From assembly GCA_028717825.1 (NCBI GenBank), contig JAQUNB010000015.1:1-11291 (forward strand): DNA of 11,291 nucleotides, read 5' to 3'. The stretch comes from Candidatus Omnitrophota bacterium. GTDB lineage: Bacteria; Omnitrophota; Gorgyraeia; Tantalellales; Tantalellaceae. The notes below the pieces were generated by a model. It searched no databases and was not told the DNA's origin. It was given only the letters and a program-made list of their open reading frames with translations. Made by a program: the position numbers and the translations under genes. Positions 1-6,309 of this stretch are shown piece after piece (within the stretch, counting starts at the first letter, position 1; each line of letters starts with the position of its first letter).

Positions 1-3000
1 ACAACCGGGTACGCTGAAGCAAAACGTGTTTTTGAGAGCTTAGCCGGTTCGATCGTTTCATGGCTTAAATTAATGAACATAATGTACGGCAGCAAAAAAT
101 TCATATTAGGTGGAGGGCCGACCGCGGATGATAGCGGTCAGAAATTGCTGGAGTTTATTGTTCGTCTATTGAATGATGAGTTAATCGGTACGGATATTAC
201 GGTTTCGATAACCGATCTGGATAGAGAATATGGTGGAGCGATTGGTGCAGCCTTATTCGCGATGACAAGGGCCCGGGAGCGTCAGAAGGGTGCTGATATT
301 ACATACGGTCCTGTTGAAATATCTTCATCGTTTTTAAGAGTTGAAGAATTTATTGAAAAGCTTAAACAACGTTTTGGTGAAAAATATGATACCGCATACG
401 ATTATATGTCTCTCTTCAAAGAACGCATCGAATACGCCGCAGGTGACGATTGGAACCTTATCTTTGACTATTCTGAAATTGTTTTAGATCTTTTAGAGAG
501 ATCGTCAAAAAAAGTTGCTAACATGAACCATTTAACCAATAACATGTTGTTTGTCTTGGGACTCAATAGAGACAAAGTGTCTTATGACATGAAAGAAGCA
601 TTTTTTGCGGAAATGGGGAAATTCGTCGGTCATCTTGAAAAAAATCTGCCCGAAGGATTCAAATTCTATATCAACAAGTTGTCGGAAGTGCATATATTCG
701 GCGATTCGCTGTATCTGGATATGGATTATTTAGGCAAAATTGAAAAGGGAACAGCAGAACACCTTCTGATGGAGTATCGTAAATTAATTTCTTTAGAGAC
801 CAGCTATGGATTTAACCTGAAAACAAAGACATTTGATGCCCCGCATTATGTTATAAGCAGAGGGATACGGATGGTTAAAACGCCGGAGGAGGTAGAGGGT
901 TTAAATCAGATCCCCGAAGCTAATTTGCACAGGATATTGAAATTTTTATCTCCGAATAGTTACGGTGCTGATGGAATACCCAGGTATGACCTAGCGGATC
1001 CTCTTATAAACGAAGAAGCAACCCGTATAATTTTGCCGAGGGAGTTATACGGTGGTATGTATATCGATTATGCCCGGCTTCTTTTTTATAATTCAGTCGA
1101 AACGCCTCTAGGGGTAGCTTACCAAGACGCTATCTGGCTGAAAAGGAAAAAGCGTGACAAAGATGGAAGAGAAGATCAGAGTTTTAGGCTCAATATGATA
1201 TTTCAACGAAACTTAAGGAAAGTCTTAGAAAGGGGGCTTAAGGAAGGGCAGATCACCGAAAGAGATGCGGAGAGAGCTCTTGTGGATTTGGGCTTGGTGA
1301 CCGTGCTTTATAAGGTTAAAGACAGAGTTTCGGGAGTTTTTTTTAAAAAAGTTTTTTATGAGCCCTTTGTAAATGAAGGTGATATCTTGACAAGGGGAGG
1401 AGAATGGATATTCAGGGAATTAGAACGCTTGTTGTATGAAAAACATGGGATAACCGTAAAAGATTTTCTTAATCCAAGATATTTTAACAGGGCTAAAAAT
1501 AAGACTCATTCGGGCTATTTCTTTGATGCCGAAATCGTATACCCACGTATGGGGGCTAGGACCAAGGAATTTATACGAAGGGGATATCTTACGGAGGAAG
1601 AATTTGGGCATTTGTCGGATACTACTGATAGAGAGACAGATGATGAGGTAGGTACGTTTTTGGGGCTGGATAGAAATATAGGAGTGCGGATCGTGAAACA
1701 TAATGTATCGAATGAAACCTATGAAAATGTAAAGTCGGACTTGATGAGGACTTTAACATATATAGTGTCATATTATAATAATCTGCCAAAAGGTGCTGAA
1801 TCTCAGATACGTTTTTTGGGAACCGATAAAGCCGTAAAAGGGTATCCCAGTGATGCGGTTGCAGAGCTATCACGGAAACATAACGTTAAATTTGAATTTG
1901 ATTATGAAAAAGTCTATGCGTCGAGATCGGCTACTAGAGTATTGAGGACGAATATCGTGATAAATATTATGGAAGCGGAGCTAGGGGGAAGGATGCCGTC
2001 GTTGTATGATTATCTTGATGAACTCGAGTTTAGTAGTAAAAGTAACGCGGATATAAAATGGGGAAATTTTAAATTTATGAAACACGAAAAAGAACCTTTA
2101 ACGCAAATGTCGTTTTCTTTCGGTGCACCTTGGAAAATAAGGCGCTCAGAGTTTAAGGCGAAAATGTTTGTAGCTGTGAGGGGGAGTGAAGTCGAATGGA
2201 GAGAAATACCTCTAAATATTTCGATAGAGCATGACCGCAAAGTAGGCAGGGGAACGATCTTGTGTCTAGAAGGTGCCTTGCCTAATAATCTTGAAGGGGA
2301 TTATTTTATTAATTACACCTTTGATGATGGACAGATGTGGCATTGGGGCAGCGGAACTTTTGATGAAAATATAGGAACGATCAATCCTGAAGATTATAAA
2401 GATAAAATAATAAGAGTTATCGAAGGCCTCATTCTTGACGAGCAATTTATGGGCAGTGAAAACTTTTTAAATAAAGAAACTTTTGTGTCTAAGATCGAAG
2501 AGATACTGTCCATGGGGGGAGCAAGAAAATTGATATCACTATTGGTAAAAATAGGTATTCTCGAGAACGGAAGAGAATTCAGTACTTTTAGATCCCGGGA
2601 AGAAATTAGAAAACTGAGTACGGAAGATAAAAAAACATTTTTAATTAAATTATCGAAATATTTGCCGGAGATCGACACAACCAAATTATCGGATTTACGG
2701 GTAGCTGAGATGTGTGCAAAGATCGACATGATCTTGATACACATAAAAAATATCAGTATTTTGCCAAAAAGTAAAAATGATAGAGTTATTTATCATGTTT
2801 TAGACGAGGAACTGATACCCCTAGCAATGAGGGATCAGTTTAAAGCATTGCTCAGGCAAATGTATGAAAGAGATTTTCCCGATTTAAAGGAAAAAATTGT
2901 TTTGGTGAATAAAGATACCCTGGAAATGGAAATTCTGTCGCTCATGGCAAAGGGCGAGGTTTGCGCAGCGGTAACGAGAGAAGAAGACCTAAAGATGATC

Positions 3001-3306
3001 CCTACAGGAGCCCAAGCCTTGGTTTTTCAAGGAGATACAGGGGGATATTCATCATTTAAGCAGATTGAAGGAATAATAGCTGCGCTAAGGGCTTTAAAAA
3101 TGCATAATACTACGGCACTATTTGAATTGTACGTCCTACTTTCAGGCAGAAAGTATGACTTGGAAATTACAGAATCGGAGTTGGCAGGCTTATTAGATAA
3201 CCCGAAAAAATTGGCTGAAAAATTCATGATAAAAATGGAACTTGTAGAAGTTGACAAAATAAGGACATTCATCGATATGCTCAAAGATTTTCTTTATTCG
3301 GCGTAA
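1..3306 (+). CDS. C-terminal part of a giant multidomain protein with an embedded ROK-kinase end; 5' partial
   Basis: The frame is open from base 1, so the gene begins left of the window; at least 1101 residues are present. Residues 1-100 (window numbering) resemble the C-terminal lobe of ROK-family sugar kinases: an alanine-rich helix, then FILGGG (residues 34-39) and, after a beta strand, GGAIGAALFAM (from 78), the usual 'GGG...GAxGAA' ending. After that I recognise no catalytic motif. Bases about 2100-2395 encode alternating short strands ending in WHWGSGTF, which could be an Ig-like or carbohydrate-binding beta-sandwich. Bases about 2890-3100 have a Rossmann-like strand/helix pattern, followed by a helical tail to the stop. 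There is no signal peptide or membrane segment in the visible part. Codons are more AT-rich than in downstream genes. From memory, Omnitrophota encode very long proteins with fused sugar-enzyme modules; membership here is inference. Function is unknown, and the kinase piece may be active only if its N-terminal lobe lies upstream. Confidence 0.8.
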   Translation, partial: TTGYAEAKRVFESLAGSIVSWLKLMNIMYGSKKFILGGGPTADDSGQKLLEFIVRLLNDELIGTDITVSITDLDREYGGAIGAALFAMTRARERQKGADITYGPVEISSSFLRVEEFIEKLKQRFGEKYDTAYDYMSLFKERIEYAAGDDWNLIFDYSEIVLDLLERSSKKVANMNHLTNNMLFVLGLNRDKVSYDMKEAFFAEMGKFVGHLEKNLPEGFKFYINKLSEVHIFGDSLYLDMDYLGKIEKGTAEHLLMEYRKLISLETSYGFNLKTKTFDAPHYVISRGIRMVKTPEEVEGLNQIPEANLHRILKFLSPNSYGADGIPRYDLADPLINEEATRIILPRELYGGMYIDYARLLFYNSVETPLGVAYQDAIWLKRKKRDKDGREDQSFRLNMIFQRNLRKVLERGLKEGQITERDAERALVDLGLVTVLYKVKDRVSGVFFKKVFYEPFVNEGDILTRGGEWIFRELERLLYEKHGITVKDFLNPRYFNRAKNKTHSGYFFDAEIVYPRMGARTKEFIRRGYLTEEEFGHLSDTTDRETDDEVGTFLGLDRNIGVRIVKHNVSNETYENVKSDLMRTLTYIVSYYNNLPKGAESQIRFLGTDKAVKGYPSDAVAELSRKHNVKFEFDYEKVYASRSATRVLRTNIVINIMEAELGGRMPSLYDYLDELEFSSKSNADIKWGNFKFMKHEKEPLTQMSFSFGAPWKIRRSEFKAKMFVAVRGSEVEWREIPLNISIEHDRKVGRGTILCLEGALPNNLEGDYFINYTFDDGQMWHWGSGTFDENIGTINPEDYKDKIIRVIEGLILDEQFMGSENFLNKETFVSKIEEILSMGGARKLISLLVKIGILENGREFSTFRSREEIRKLSTEDKKTFLIKLSKYLPEIDTTKLSDLRVAEMCAKIDMILIHIKNISILPKSKNDRVIYHVLDEELIPLAMRDQFKALLRQMYERDFPDLKEKIVLVNKDTLEMEILSLMAKGEVCAAVTREEDLKMIPTGAQALVFQGDTGGYSSFKQIEGIIAALRALKMHNTTALFELYVLLSGRKYDLEITESELAGLLDNPKKLAEKFMIKMELVEVDKIRTFIDMLKDFLYSA

Positions 3307-3378
3307 ATTTTTATAATATAGTTTACTTGAACTTGGGGCACGTTACAGGAATAATTATTTTTTCGTATGGCTAAATAT

Positions 3379-3408
3379 TTTCCAATTTTTTGATTCATGC
3401 GCTATAAT
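3379..3408 (+). promoter_or_regulatory. Candidate pncC promoter placing the transcript start at the ATG
   Basis: A perfect TATAAT lies at 3403-3408, with a weak -35 match TTTCCA at 3379-3384 (18-base spacer). The A of the ATG at 3415 lies 7 bases beyond the end of the -10 box, where a transcript would normally begin. No purine-rich Shine-Dalgarno precedes either possible ATG (3397 or 3415). This fits a leaderless mRNA and argues for the 3415 start, because an ATG at 3397 would lie upstream of the transcript start. Confidence 0.45.
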
Positions 3409-3414
3409 AGTGCC

Positions 3415-3879
3415 ATGAAACTCGAAGAAAAGATCGGGAAGATCCTCAAAGAGAAGAAACTGACGCTTGCGCTGGCGGAATCGTGCACGGGCGGGCTAGT
3501 GTCGAAGAAGATCACGGATATCTCAGGAAGCTCCGATTATTTTCTGGGCAGTGTGATAGCGTATTCCAACAAAATTAAAGTTGCCCTATTAAAAGTCTCT
3601 CCAAAATTACTCAAAAAAAATGGTGCTGTTAGCCCCGAGACCGCGAAAGCCATGGCTTGCGGCGCGAAGCGTCTTCTAAAAACCGATGTTGCTGTTTCGA
3701 TTACGGGAATAGCAGGGCCTGCCGGCGGGAGCAAAGAAAAACCGGTAGGGCTCGCGTATATCGCTTTTTTGTCGGGCAAGAGATCCAAAGTTGAAAAAGT
3801 TTTCTTCAAGGGAACGCGCCGCCGGAACCGCGAGAAATTCGCCATAGAGGTGTTGCGGGTAATCATTGAGAATATTTGA
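3415..3879 (+). CDS. pncC: Nicotinamide-nucleotide amidase, CinA C-terminal domain type
   Basis: The 154-residue protein matches the stand-alone CinA C-terminal (PncC) family, which hydrolyses nicotinamide mononucleotide to nicotinate mononucleotide and ammonia in pyridine-nucleotide salvage in the cytoplasm. Visible signatures are AESCTGG near residue 21, whose Ser is the family nucleophile; a GSVIAYSNKIK segment; and GIAGPAGGSKEKPVG in the second half. The N-terminal molybdopterin-binding-like half of full-length CinA is absent. The length is normal for single-domain PncC. An in-frame ATG at 3397 would add six residues but overlaps the -10 box, so 3415 is preferred. The gene sits ahead of thpR and recA, as pncC/cinA does in many bacteria. 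Symbol cinA is also used. Confidence in family is high; the enzymatic role comes from the family. Confidence 0.93.
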   Translation: MKLEEKIGKILKEKKLTLALAESCTGGLVSKKITDISGSSDYFLGSVIAYSNKIKVALLKVSPKLLKKNGAVSPETAKAMACGAKRLLKTDVAVSITGIAGPAGGSKEKPVGLAYIAFLSGKRSKVEKVFFKGTRRRNREKFAIEVLRVIIENI

Positions 3880-3881
3880 AA

Positions 3882-3916
3882 TTTGTAGGGAACGGTTTAA
3901 AACCGTTCCCTACAAA
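3882..3916. repeat. Family A palindrome, copy A1
   Basis: Perfect 17-base arms surround one central A at 3899. The core runs GTAGGGAACGG ... CCGTTCCCTAC (3885-3913), flanked by TTT and AAA. It lies three bases after the pncC stop codon. It could fold as a hairpin in RNA or as a cruciform in DNA. No T-run follows on the + strand, so it is not a canonical intrinsic terminator, although it may protect the 3' end of the message. Confidence 0.9.
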
Positions 3917-3944
3917 AGCAATGTGAAATGTTCCCTGAATATAC

Positions 3945-4002
3945 GTTGGGTGTGTAGTAAAATTGTTTTAGATTCCCGCTAAGAACATGCGGGAATGACG
4001 AA
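3945..4002 (+). repeat. Family B repeat, copy B1
   Basis: This 58-base unit matches 4774-4831 at 46 of 58 positions with no gaps. Its 3' half contains ATTCCCGC (3972-3979) and GCGGGAAT (3989-3996), an 8-base stem with a 9-base loop, followed by GACGAA. The ATTCCC...GGGAAT layout recalls the dRS3 repeats of Neisseria, but shared origin is not shown. The 5' half (GGTGTG ... GTTTT) is not palindromic yet is also conserved between copies. Confidence 0.8.
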
Positions 4003-4006
4003 ATTG

Positions 4007-4034
4007 GTAGGGAACAGGCATGCCTGTCCCCTAC
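4007..4034. repeat. Family A palindrome, copy A2
   Basis: Two 14-base arms without spacer, GTAGGGAACAGGCA and TGCCTGTCCCCTAC, contain one mismatch (A4013 against C4028). The core is nearly identical to copies A6 (4932-4959) and A7 (7049-7076). It begins five bases after repeat B1. Confidence 0.9.
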
Positions 4035-4039
4035 AGATA

Positions 4040-4073
4040 TTTGTAGGACACGGTCGCGACCGTGTCCTACAAA
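4040..4073. repeat. Family A palindrome, copy A3, divergent core
   Basis: A perfect 34-base palindrome whose left arm is TTTGTAGGACACGGTCG. The outer TTTGTAGG/CCTACAAA is shared with A1, but the inner stem is different (ACACGGTCG) and still fully paired. It starts five bases after A2. Confidence 0.9.
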
Positions 4074-4093
4074 CGGATCAACAGCCGGAGAAC

Positions 4094-4128
4094 CCTTGCT
4101 GTCAGGCCCCGTAAAAAAGTCAGCAAGG
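4094..4128 (+). promoter_or_regulatory. Stem-loop overlapping the probable thpR ribosome-binding site
   Basis: CCTTGCTG (4094-4101) is complementary to CAGCAAGG (4121-4128), with a 19-base loop. The only Shine-Dalgarno-like sequence before thpR, AAGGCGG at 4125-4131, is ten bases from the ATG and shares AAGG with the 3' arm. Folding would therefore hide part of it. The pairing is direct from sequence; a regulatory effect is inference. It could equally be a remnant of another repeat family. Confidence 0.4.
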
Positions 4129-4141
4129 CGGATTCAATGCC

Positions 4142-4723
4142 ATGGAACACGGTAACCAAAACACAATTAGGTCTTTCATCGCCATTGAAATGTCAGATGA
4201 GGCAAGGCGTGAATTTTCAAAGGTAATATCCAAACTGAAAGATTCCGGTGCTGACGTAAAATGGATCGATCCAGACTCTCTCCATTTGACGCTAAAGTTC
4301 CTCGGAAATATTGAAGAAACCCGCGTACCTGATATATCAAAAAGTATTTTACAAATAACCTCAAACCTTGATCCCTTCGAGATGCGGCTGGATGGTCTGG
4401 GGGCTTTCCCAAACTGGACAAGGCCGCGCGTAGTGTGGCTGGGTATTTCCGAAGGTGGGAGTCTCGCAAAAAATATAGCGGAACAAATTGAAAGAACAAT
4501 GGAAAGCTATGGTTTTGAGAGAGAAAAACGGTCTTTTAGCCCGCATATTACACTCGGCCGTGTACGTTCAGGAAAAAATGTCGATAAGCTCAAAAAAATA
4601 GCCGATTCAATAAAAGTCGATCCTTGCCTAATTGAAGTAAAAGAAATAATCCTTTTTAGATCCCAACTCACCCCTCACGGCGCCATATACTCACCGCTAA
4701 GTGTTTCTAAATTTAAAGTATAA
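4142..4723 (+). CDS. thpR: RNA 2',3'-cyclic phosphodiesterase (2'-5' RNA ligase family)
   Basis: The 193-residue protein belongs to the 2H phosphoesterase superfamily, LigT/ThpR branch. Family members hydrolyse RNA 2',3'-cyclic phosphates to 2'-phosphates and can reversibly join 2'-5' RNA ends; the cellular role is poorly understood. The two catalytic HxT motifs are present: H48-L-T50 and H135-I-T137, each in the usual hydrophobic strand (LHLTLKFLG and SPHITLGR). The N-terminal RSFIAIEM strand and the central RPRVVWLG are also typical. Length is normal. The ATG at 4142 is preferred because AAGGCGG lies ten bases upstream. The gene stands alone between two repeat clusters, 262 bases after pncC and 513 bases before recA. 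This location matches cinA-ligT-recA arrangements known in Deinococcus. Confidence 0.93.
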   Translation: MEHGNQNTIRSFIAIEMSDEARREFSKVISKLKDSGADVKWIDPDSLHLTLKFLGNIEETRVPDISKSILQITSNLDPFEMRLDGLGAFPNWTRPRVVWLGISEGGSLAKNIAEQIERTMESYGFEREKRSFSPHITLGRVRSGKNVDKLKKIADSIKVDPCLIEVKEIILFRSQLTPHGAIYSPLSVSKFKV

Positions 4724-4744
4724 CCCGTTATTATGTGCGAATTT

Positions 4745-4773
4745 GTAGGGGCGGGTTTAGAACCCGCCCCTAC
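4745..4773. repeat. Family A palindrome, copy A4, GC-rich core
   Basis: Perfect 13-base arms, GTAGGGGCGGGTT and AACCCGCCCCTAC, surround TAG. It begins 21 bases after the thpR stop codon. Translated in one frame it gives the peptide VGAGLEPAPT, which makes spurious small ORFs on both strands here. Confidence 0.9.
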
Positions 4774-4831
4774 GCTAGGTGTGCGACAAAAGTGTTTTCG
4801 ATCTCCGCTAAGAACGTGCGGAAATGACGAA
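4774..4831 (+). repeat. Family B repeat, copy B2
   Basis: This is the partner of 3945-4002 (46 of 58 positions identical, ungapped). The stem is ATCTCCGC (4801-4808) with GCGGAAAT (4818-4825), carrying one mismatch. The unit starts at the base immediately after palindrome A4, so here A and B abut. In the upstream cluster 31 bases separate them. Confidence 0.75.
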
Positions 4832-4875
4832 TGTGAAAATAGCTTCTCTTTTACCTTCTTCGCCGTGAAAAACAA

Positions 4876-4902
4876 TGGGAACGTTTTAAAACCGTTCCCT
4901 AC
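4876..4902. repeat. Family A palindrome, copy A5, degraded on the left
   Basis: GGGAACG ... CCGTTCCC (4877-4899) is a 23-base near-palindrome with one T/C mismatch at 4884. The right edge keeps CCCTAC, but the left GTAGGG has become AATGGG. The core is that of A1, so this is a decayed A1-type copy. Confidence 0.8.
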
Positions 4903-4931
4903 ATGTAAAACGTCAGCATAGAGGGTATTCG

Positions 4932-4959
4932 GTAGGGAACAGGCATGCCTGTTCCCTAC
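4932..4959. repeat. Family A palindrome, copy A6
   Basis: A perfect 28-base palindrome with arms GTAGGGAACAGGCA and TGCCTGTTCCCTAC. It differs from A2 at a single base. It closes the second repeat cluster, 277 bases before the recA ATG. Confidence 0.9.
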
Positions 4960-5015
4960 ATTTATATATTTTCCAAAATTTTTGCAAGAAATCCGTCAAA
5001 AAAGTTGTCTTATAT

Positions 5016-5081
5016 ACCATGGAGATATGGTCGATCCGGGCGTACCGGTCGGGCGTGGTAAGCCGCTCTATATTTAGCCAC
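5016..5081 (+). other. Unidentified GC-rich island with three adjacent small hairpins
   Basis: Inside an AT-rich gap lies a short GC-rich patch with three possible stems. They are ACCAT/ATGGT (5016-5031), CCGG/CCGG around GCGTA (5036-5048), and GTGG-TAA/TTA-G-CCAC with a bulged G (5055-5081). GGGCGT occurs twice (5038-5043 and 5051-5056). I do not recognise a tRNA, a riboswitch class or another known RNA. The stems are short and could be chance. The rest of the 513-base thpR-recA gap holds the A4-B2-A5-A6 repeats and the recA promoter. Confidence 0.25.
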
Positions 5082-5147
5082 ATATAAGTTTAAAATATAA
5101 TATAGCGATCTAAAAAGGCTCAGGCGAAAGGAGGTATAATAAAAGGC

Positions 5148-5177
5148 TTTACAAAGAATAGTTGGTATTTGTATAAT
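5148..5177 (+). promoter_or_regulatory. recA promoter, sigma70-like
   Basis: TTTACA (5148-5153) and a perfect TATAAT (5172-5177) are separated by 18 bases, a good housekeeping-sigma match. Transcription would begin near 5184, giving a leader of roughly 50 bases that contains the GTAC dyad and the Shine-Dalgarno. Further TATAAT hexamers at 5096-5101 and 5135-5140 lack a convincing -35. Confidence 0.6.
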
Positions 5178-5211
5178 AAGCCCATGTTAAGCTTCAAAAT
5201 GGGAAAATTCA

Positions 5212-5225
5212 TGTACTTTTGTACA
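5212..5225. promoter_or_regulatory. Candidate LexA (SOS) operator
   Basis: TGTACTTTTGTACA is a perfect dyad (TGTAC-N4-GTACA) that ends at the first A of the recA Shine-Dalgarno. Its spacing resembles known LexA boxes, and the GTAC half-site resembles the cyanobacterial box. No second copy was seen by eye in the window. The position, about 28-41 bases after the predicted transcript start, would permit roadblock repression. The dyad is observed; assignment to LexA is inference from recA being the classic SOS gene. Confidence 0.45.
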
Positions 5226-5230
5226 GGAGG
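5225..5230 (+). promoter_or_regulatory. recA Shine-Dalgarno
   Basis: AGGAGG is six bases before the ATG at 5237. This fixes that start and rules out the TTG at 5219, whose frame would read through this very site. Confidence 0.85.
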
Positions 5231-5236
5231 CATGTT

Positions 5237-6301
5237 ATGGTCAAGAAAGATGATAATAGAGCTGTAAGCAAAAAGTCAGATACCGAGGAAAAAGACGCTC
5301 ACAAAGAGGCAAAAAGTAAGTCTTTGGAGCTTGCGTTGAGCCAGATACATAAGGATTTCGGCGATGGTGCCATCATGACACTTGGAAAAGGGTATAAGAT
5401 TGAGATCGACGCTATATCTACCGGATCTCTTGCCTTGGATTATGCGCTGGGAGTTAAGGGCGTACCGAGAGGCAGAATAGTCGAGATATTCGGTCCTGAA
5501 TCAAGCGGCAAAACCACTTTAACATTGAATATCCTTGCGAACGCGCAAAAAACCGGCGGGGAAGTCGCGTTTATCGATGCCGAACACGCGTTCGATCCGA
5601 CATACGCGAAAAAGATCGGTGTTAATTTGGATAAACTTTTGATATCTCAGCCCGATAGCGGTGAACAGGCGCTGGATATAGCGGAAACTCTGGTAAAGAG
5701 CAACGCCCTTGATGTTATAGTGATCGATTCGGTCGCGGCGCTTACTCCCAGAAAAGAACTGGAAGGCGATATGGGCGACTCCCATATGGGGCTTCAGGCC
5801 AGACTCATGAGCCAAGCCTTAAGAAAACTCACGGCGGCTATTTCAAGATCGAAAACTTGTGTTATTTTTATAAATCAGATCCGTATGAAGATCGGGATAA
5901 TGTTCGGCAATCCGGAGACCACGACCGGCGGAAACGCTCTCAAATTCTACTCTTCCGTGCGTATCGATCTTAGACGCATCGCTTCTCTAAAGAAAGGTGA
6001 AAGGGTCATAGGCAACCGCGTGCGGGCAAAAGTCGTAAAGAATAAAGTCGCCCCGCCCTTTAGGGACGCGGAGTTCGATATCATGTTCGATGAAGGTATA
6101 TCGAGGTCTTCGAGCGTGGTAGACCTTGGGGAAGAGCTCGGGGTCCTGAAAAAATCCGGGACATGGCTTACCTTTGGAGAGGAAAAGATCGGACAAGGCA
6201 AAGAGAATGCCCGGCTTTTTCTTAAAGATAACGCGTCTTTGTTGAACAAAATTGAATCCGAAGTAAAAAAAGCTTTGAATGTGGCGGAGGAGAACCGTTA
6301 A
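5237..6301 (+). CDS. recA: Recombinase RecA
   Basis: The 354-residue protein is RecA, the ATP-dependent DNA strand-exchange protein that pairs homologous DNA in recombinational repair and promotes LexA self-cleavage in the SOS response. Signatures in order are the Walker A loop GPESSGKTT at residues 86-94; [14 protein letters not shown]; the Walker B strand [10 protein letters not shown]; the L1 loop region with [15 protein letters not shown]; and the L2 region [27 protein letters not shown]. Length is normal; the N-terminus is lysine- and glutamate-rich and about 20 residues longer than in E. coli before the ATP-binding core. The C-terminal tail is short and not strongly acidic. The gene has its own promoter and a candidate SOS operator, and recX follows after 181 bases filled with a repeat. 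Identification is secure. Confidence 0.99.
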   Translation: MVKKDDNRAVSKKSDTEEKDAHKEAKSKSLELALSQIHKDFGDGAIMTLGKGYKIEIDAISTGSLALDYALGVKGVPRGRIVEIFGPESSGKTTLTLNILANAQKTGGEVAFIDAEHAFDPTYAKKIGVNLDKLLISQPDSGEQALDIAETLVKSNALDVIVIDSVAALTPRKELEGDMGDSHMGLQARLMSQALRKLTAAISRSKTCVIFINQIRMKIGIMFGNPETTTGGNALKFYSSVRIDLRRIASLKKGERVIGNRVRAKVVKNKVAPPFRDAEFDIMFDEGISRSSSVVDLGEELGVLKKSGTWLTFGEEKIGQGKENARLFLKDNASLLNKIESEVKKALNVAEENR

Positions 6302-6309
6302 AAAACTTG

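Noticed and set aside
73..75. ATG as the start of the first gene
   Set aside because: No stop codon precedes it in frame back to base 1, there is no Shine-Dalgarno, and the ROK-like helix continues upstream of it.
3885..3913. Intrinsic terminator of pncC
   Set aside because: The stem is followed by ACAAAAGC on the + strand, not a T-run, and the same palindrome also occurs just upstream of alaS.
4675..4875. Small - strand ORF of 66 codons across the thpR end
   Set aside because: It overlaps the end of thpR antisense and is made of the same repeats read backwards (VGAGSKPAPT).
4733..4921. Small + strand ORF of 62 codons after thpR
   Set aside because: It runs through palindrome A4, repeat B2 and A5; the VGAGLEPAPT peptide is simply the translation of the repeat.
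3882..4959. CRISPR-like array
   Set aside because: The units are palindromes of different sequence at irregular distances, with no repeat/spacer regularity and no cas genes.
5127..5135. Strong Shine-Dalgarno-like AAAGGAGGT upstream of recA
   Set aside because: No start codon occurs at a usable distance, and the next ATG is about 50 bases away; probably chance or a relic of a lost ORF.
5219..5221. TTG start for recA
   Set aside because: It would translate the Shine-Dalgarno itself; AGGAGG at 5225-5230 points to the ATG at 5237.
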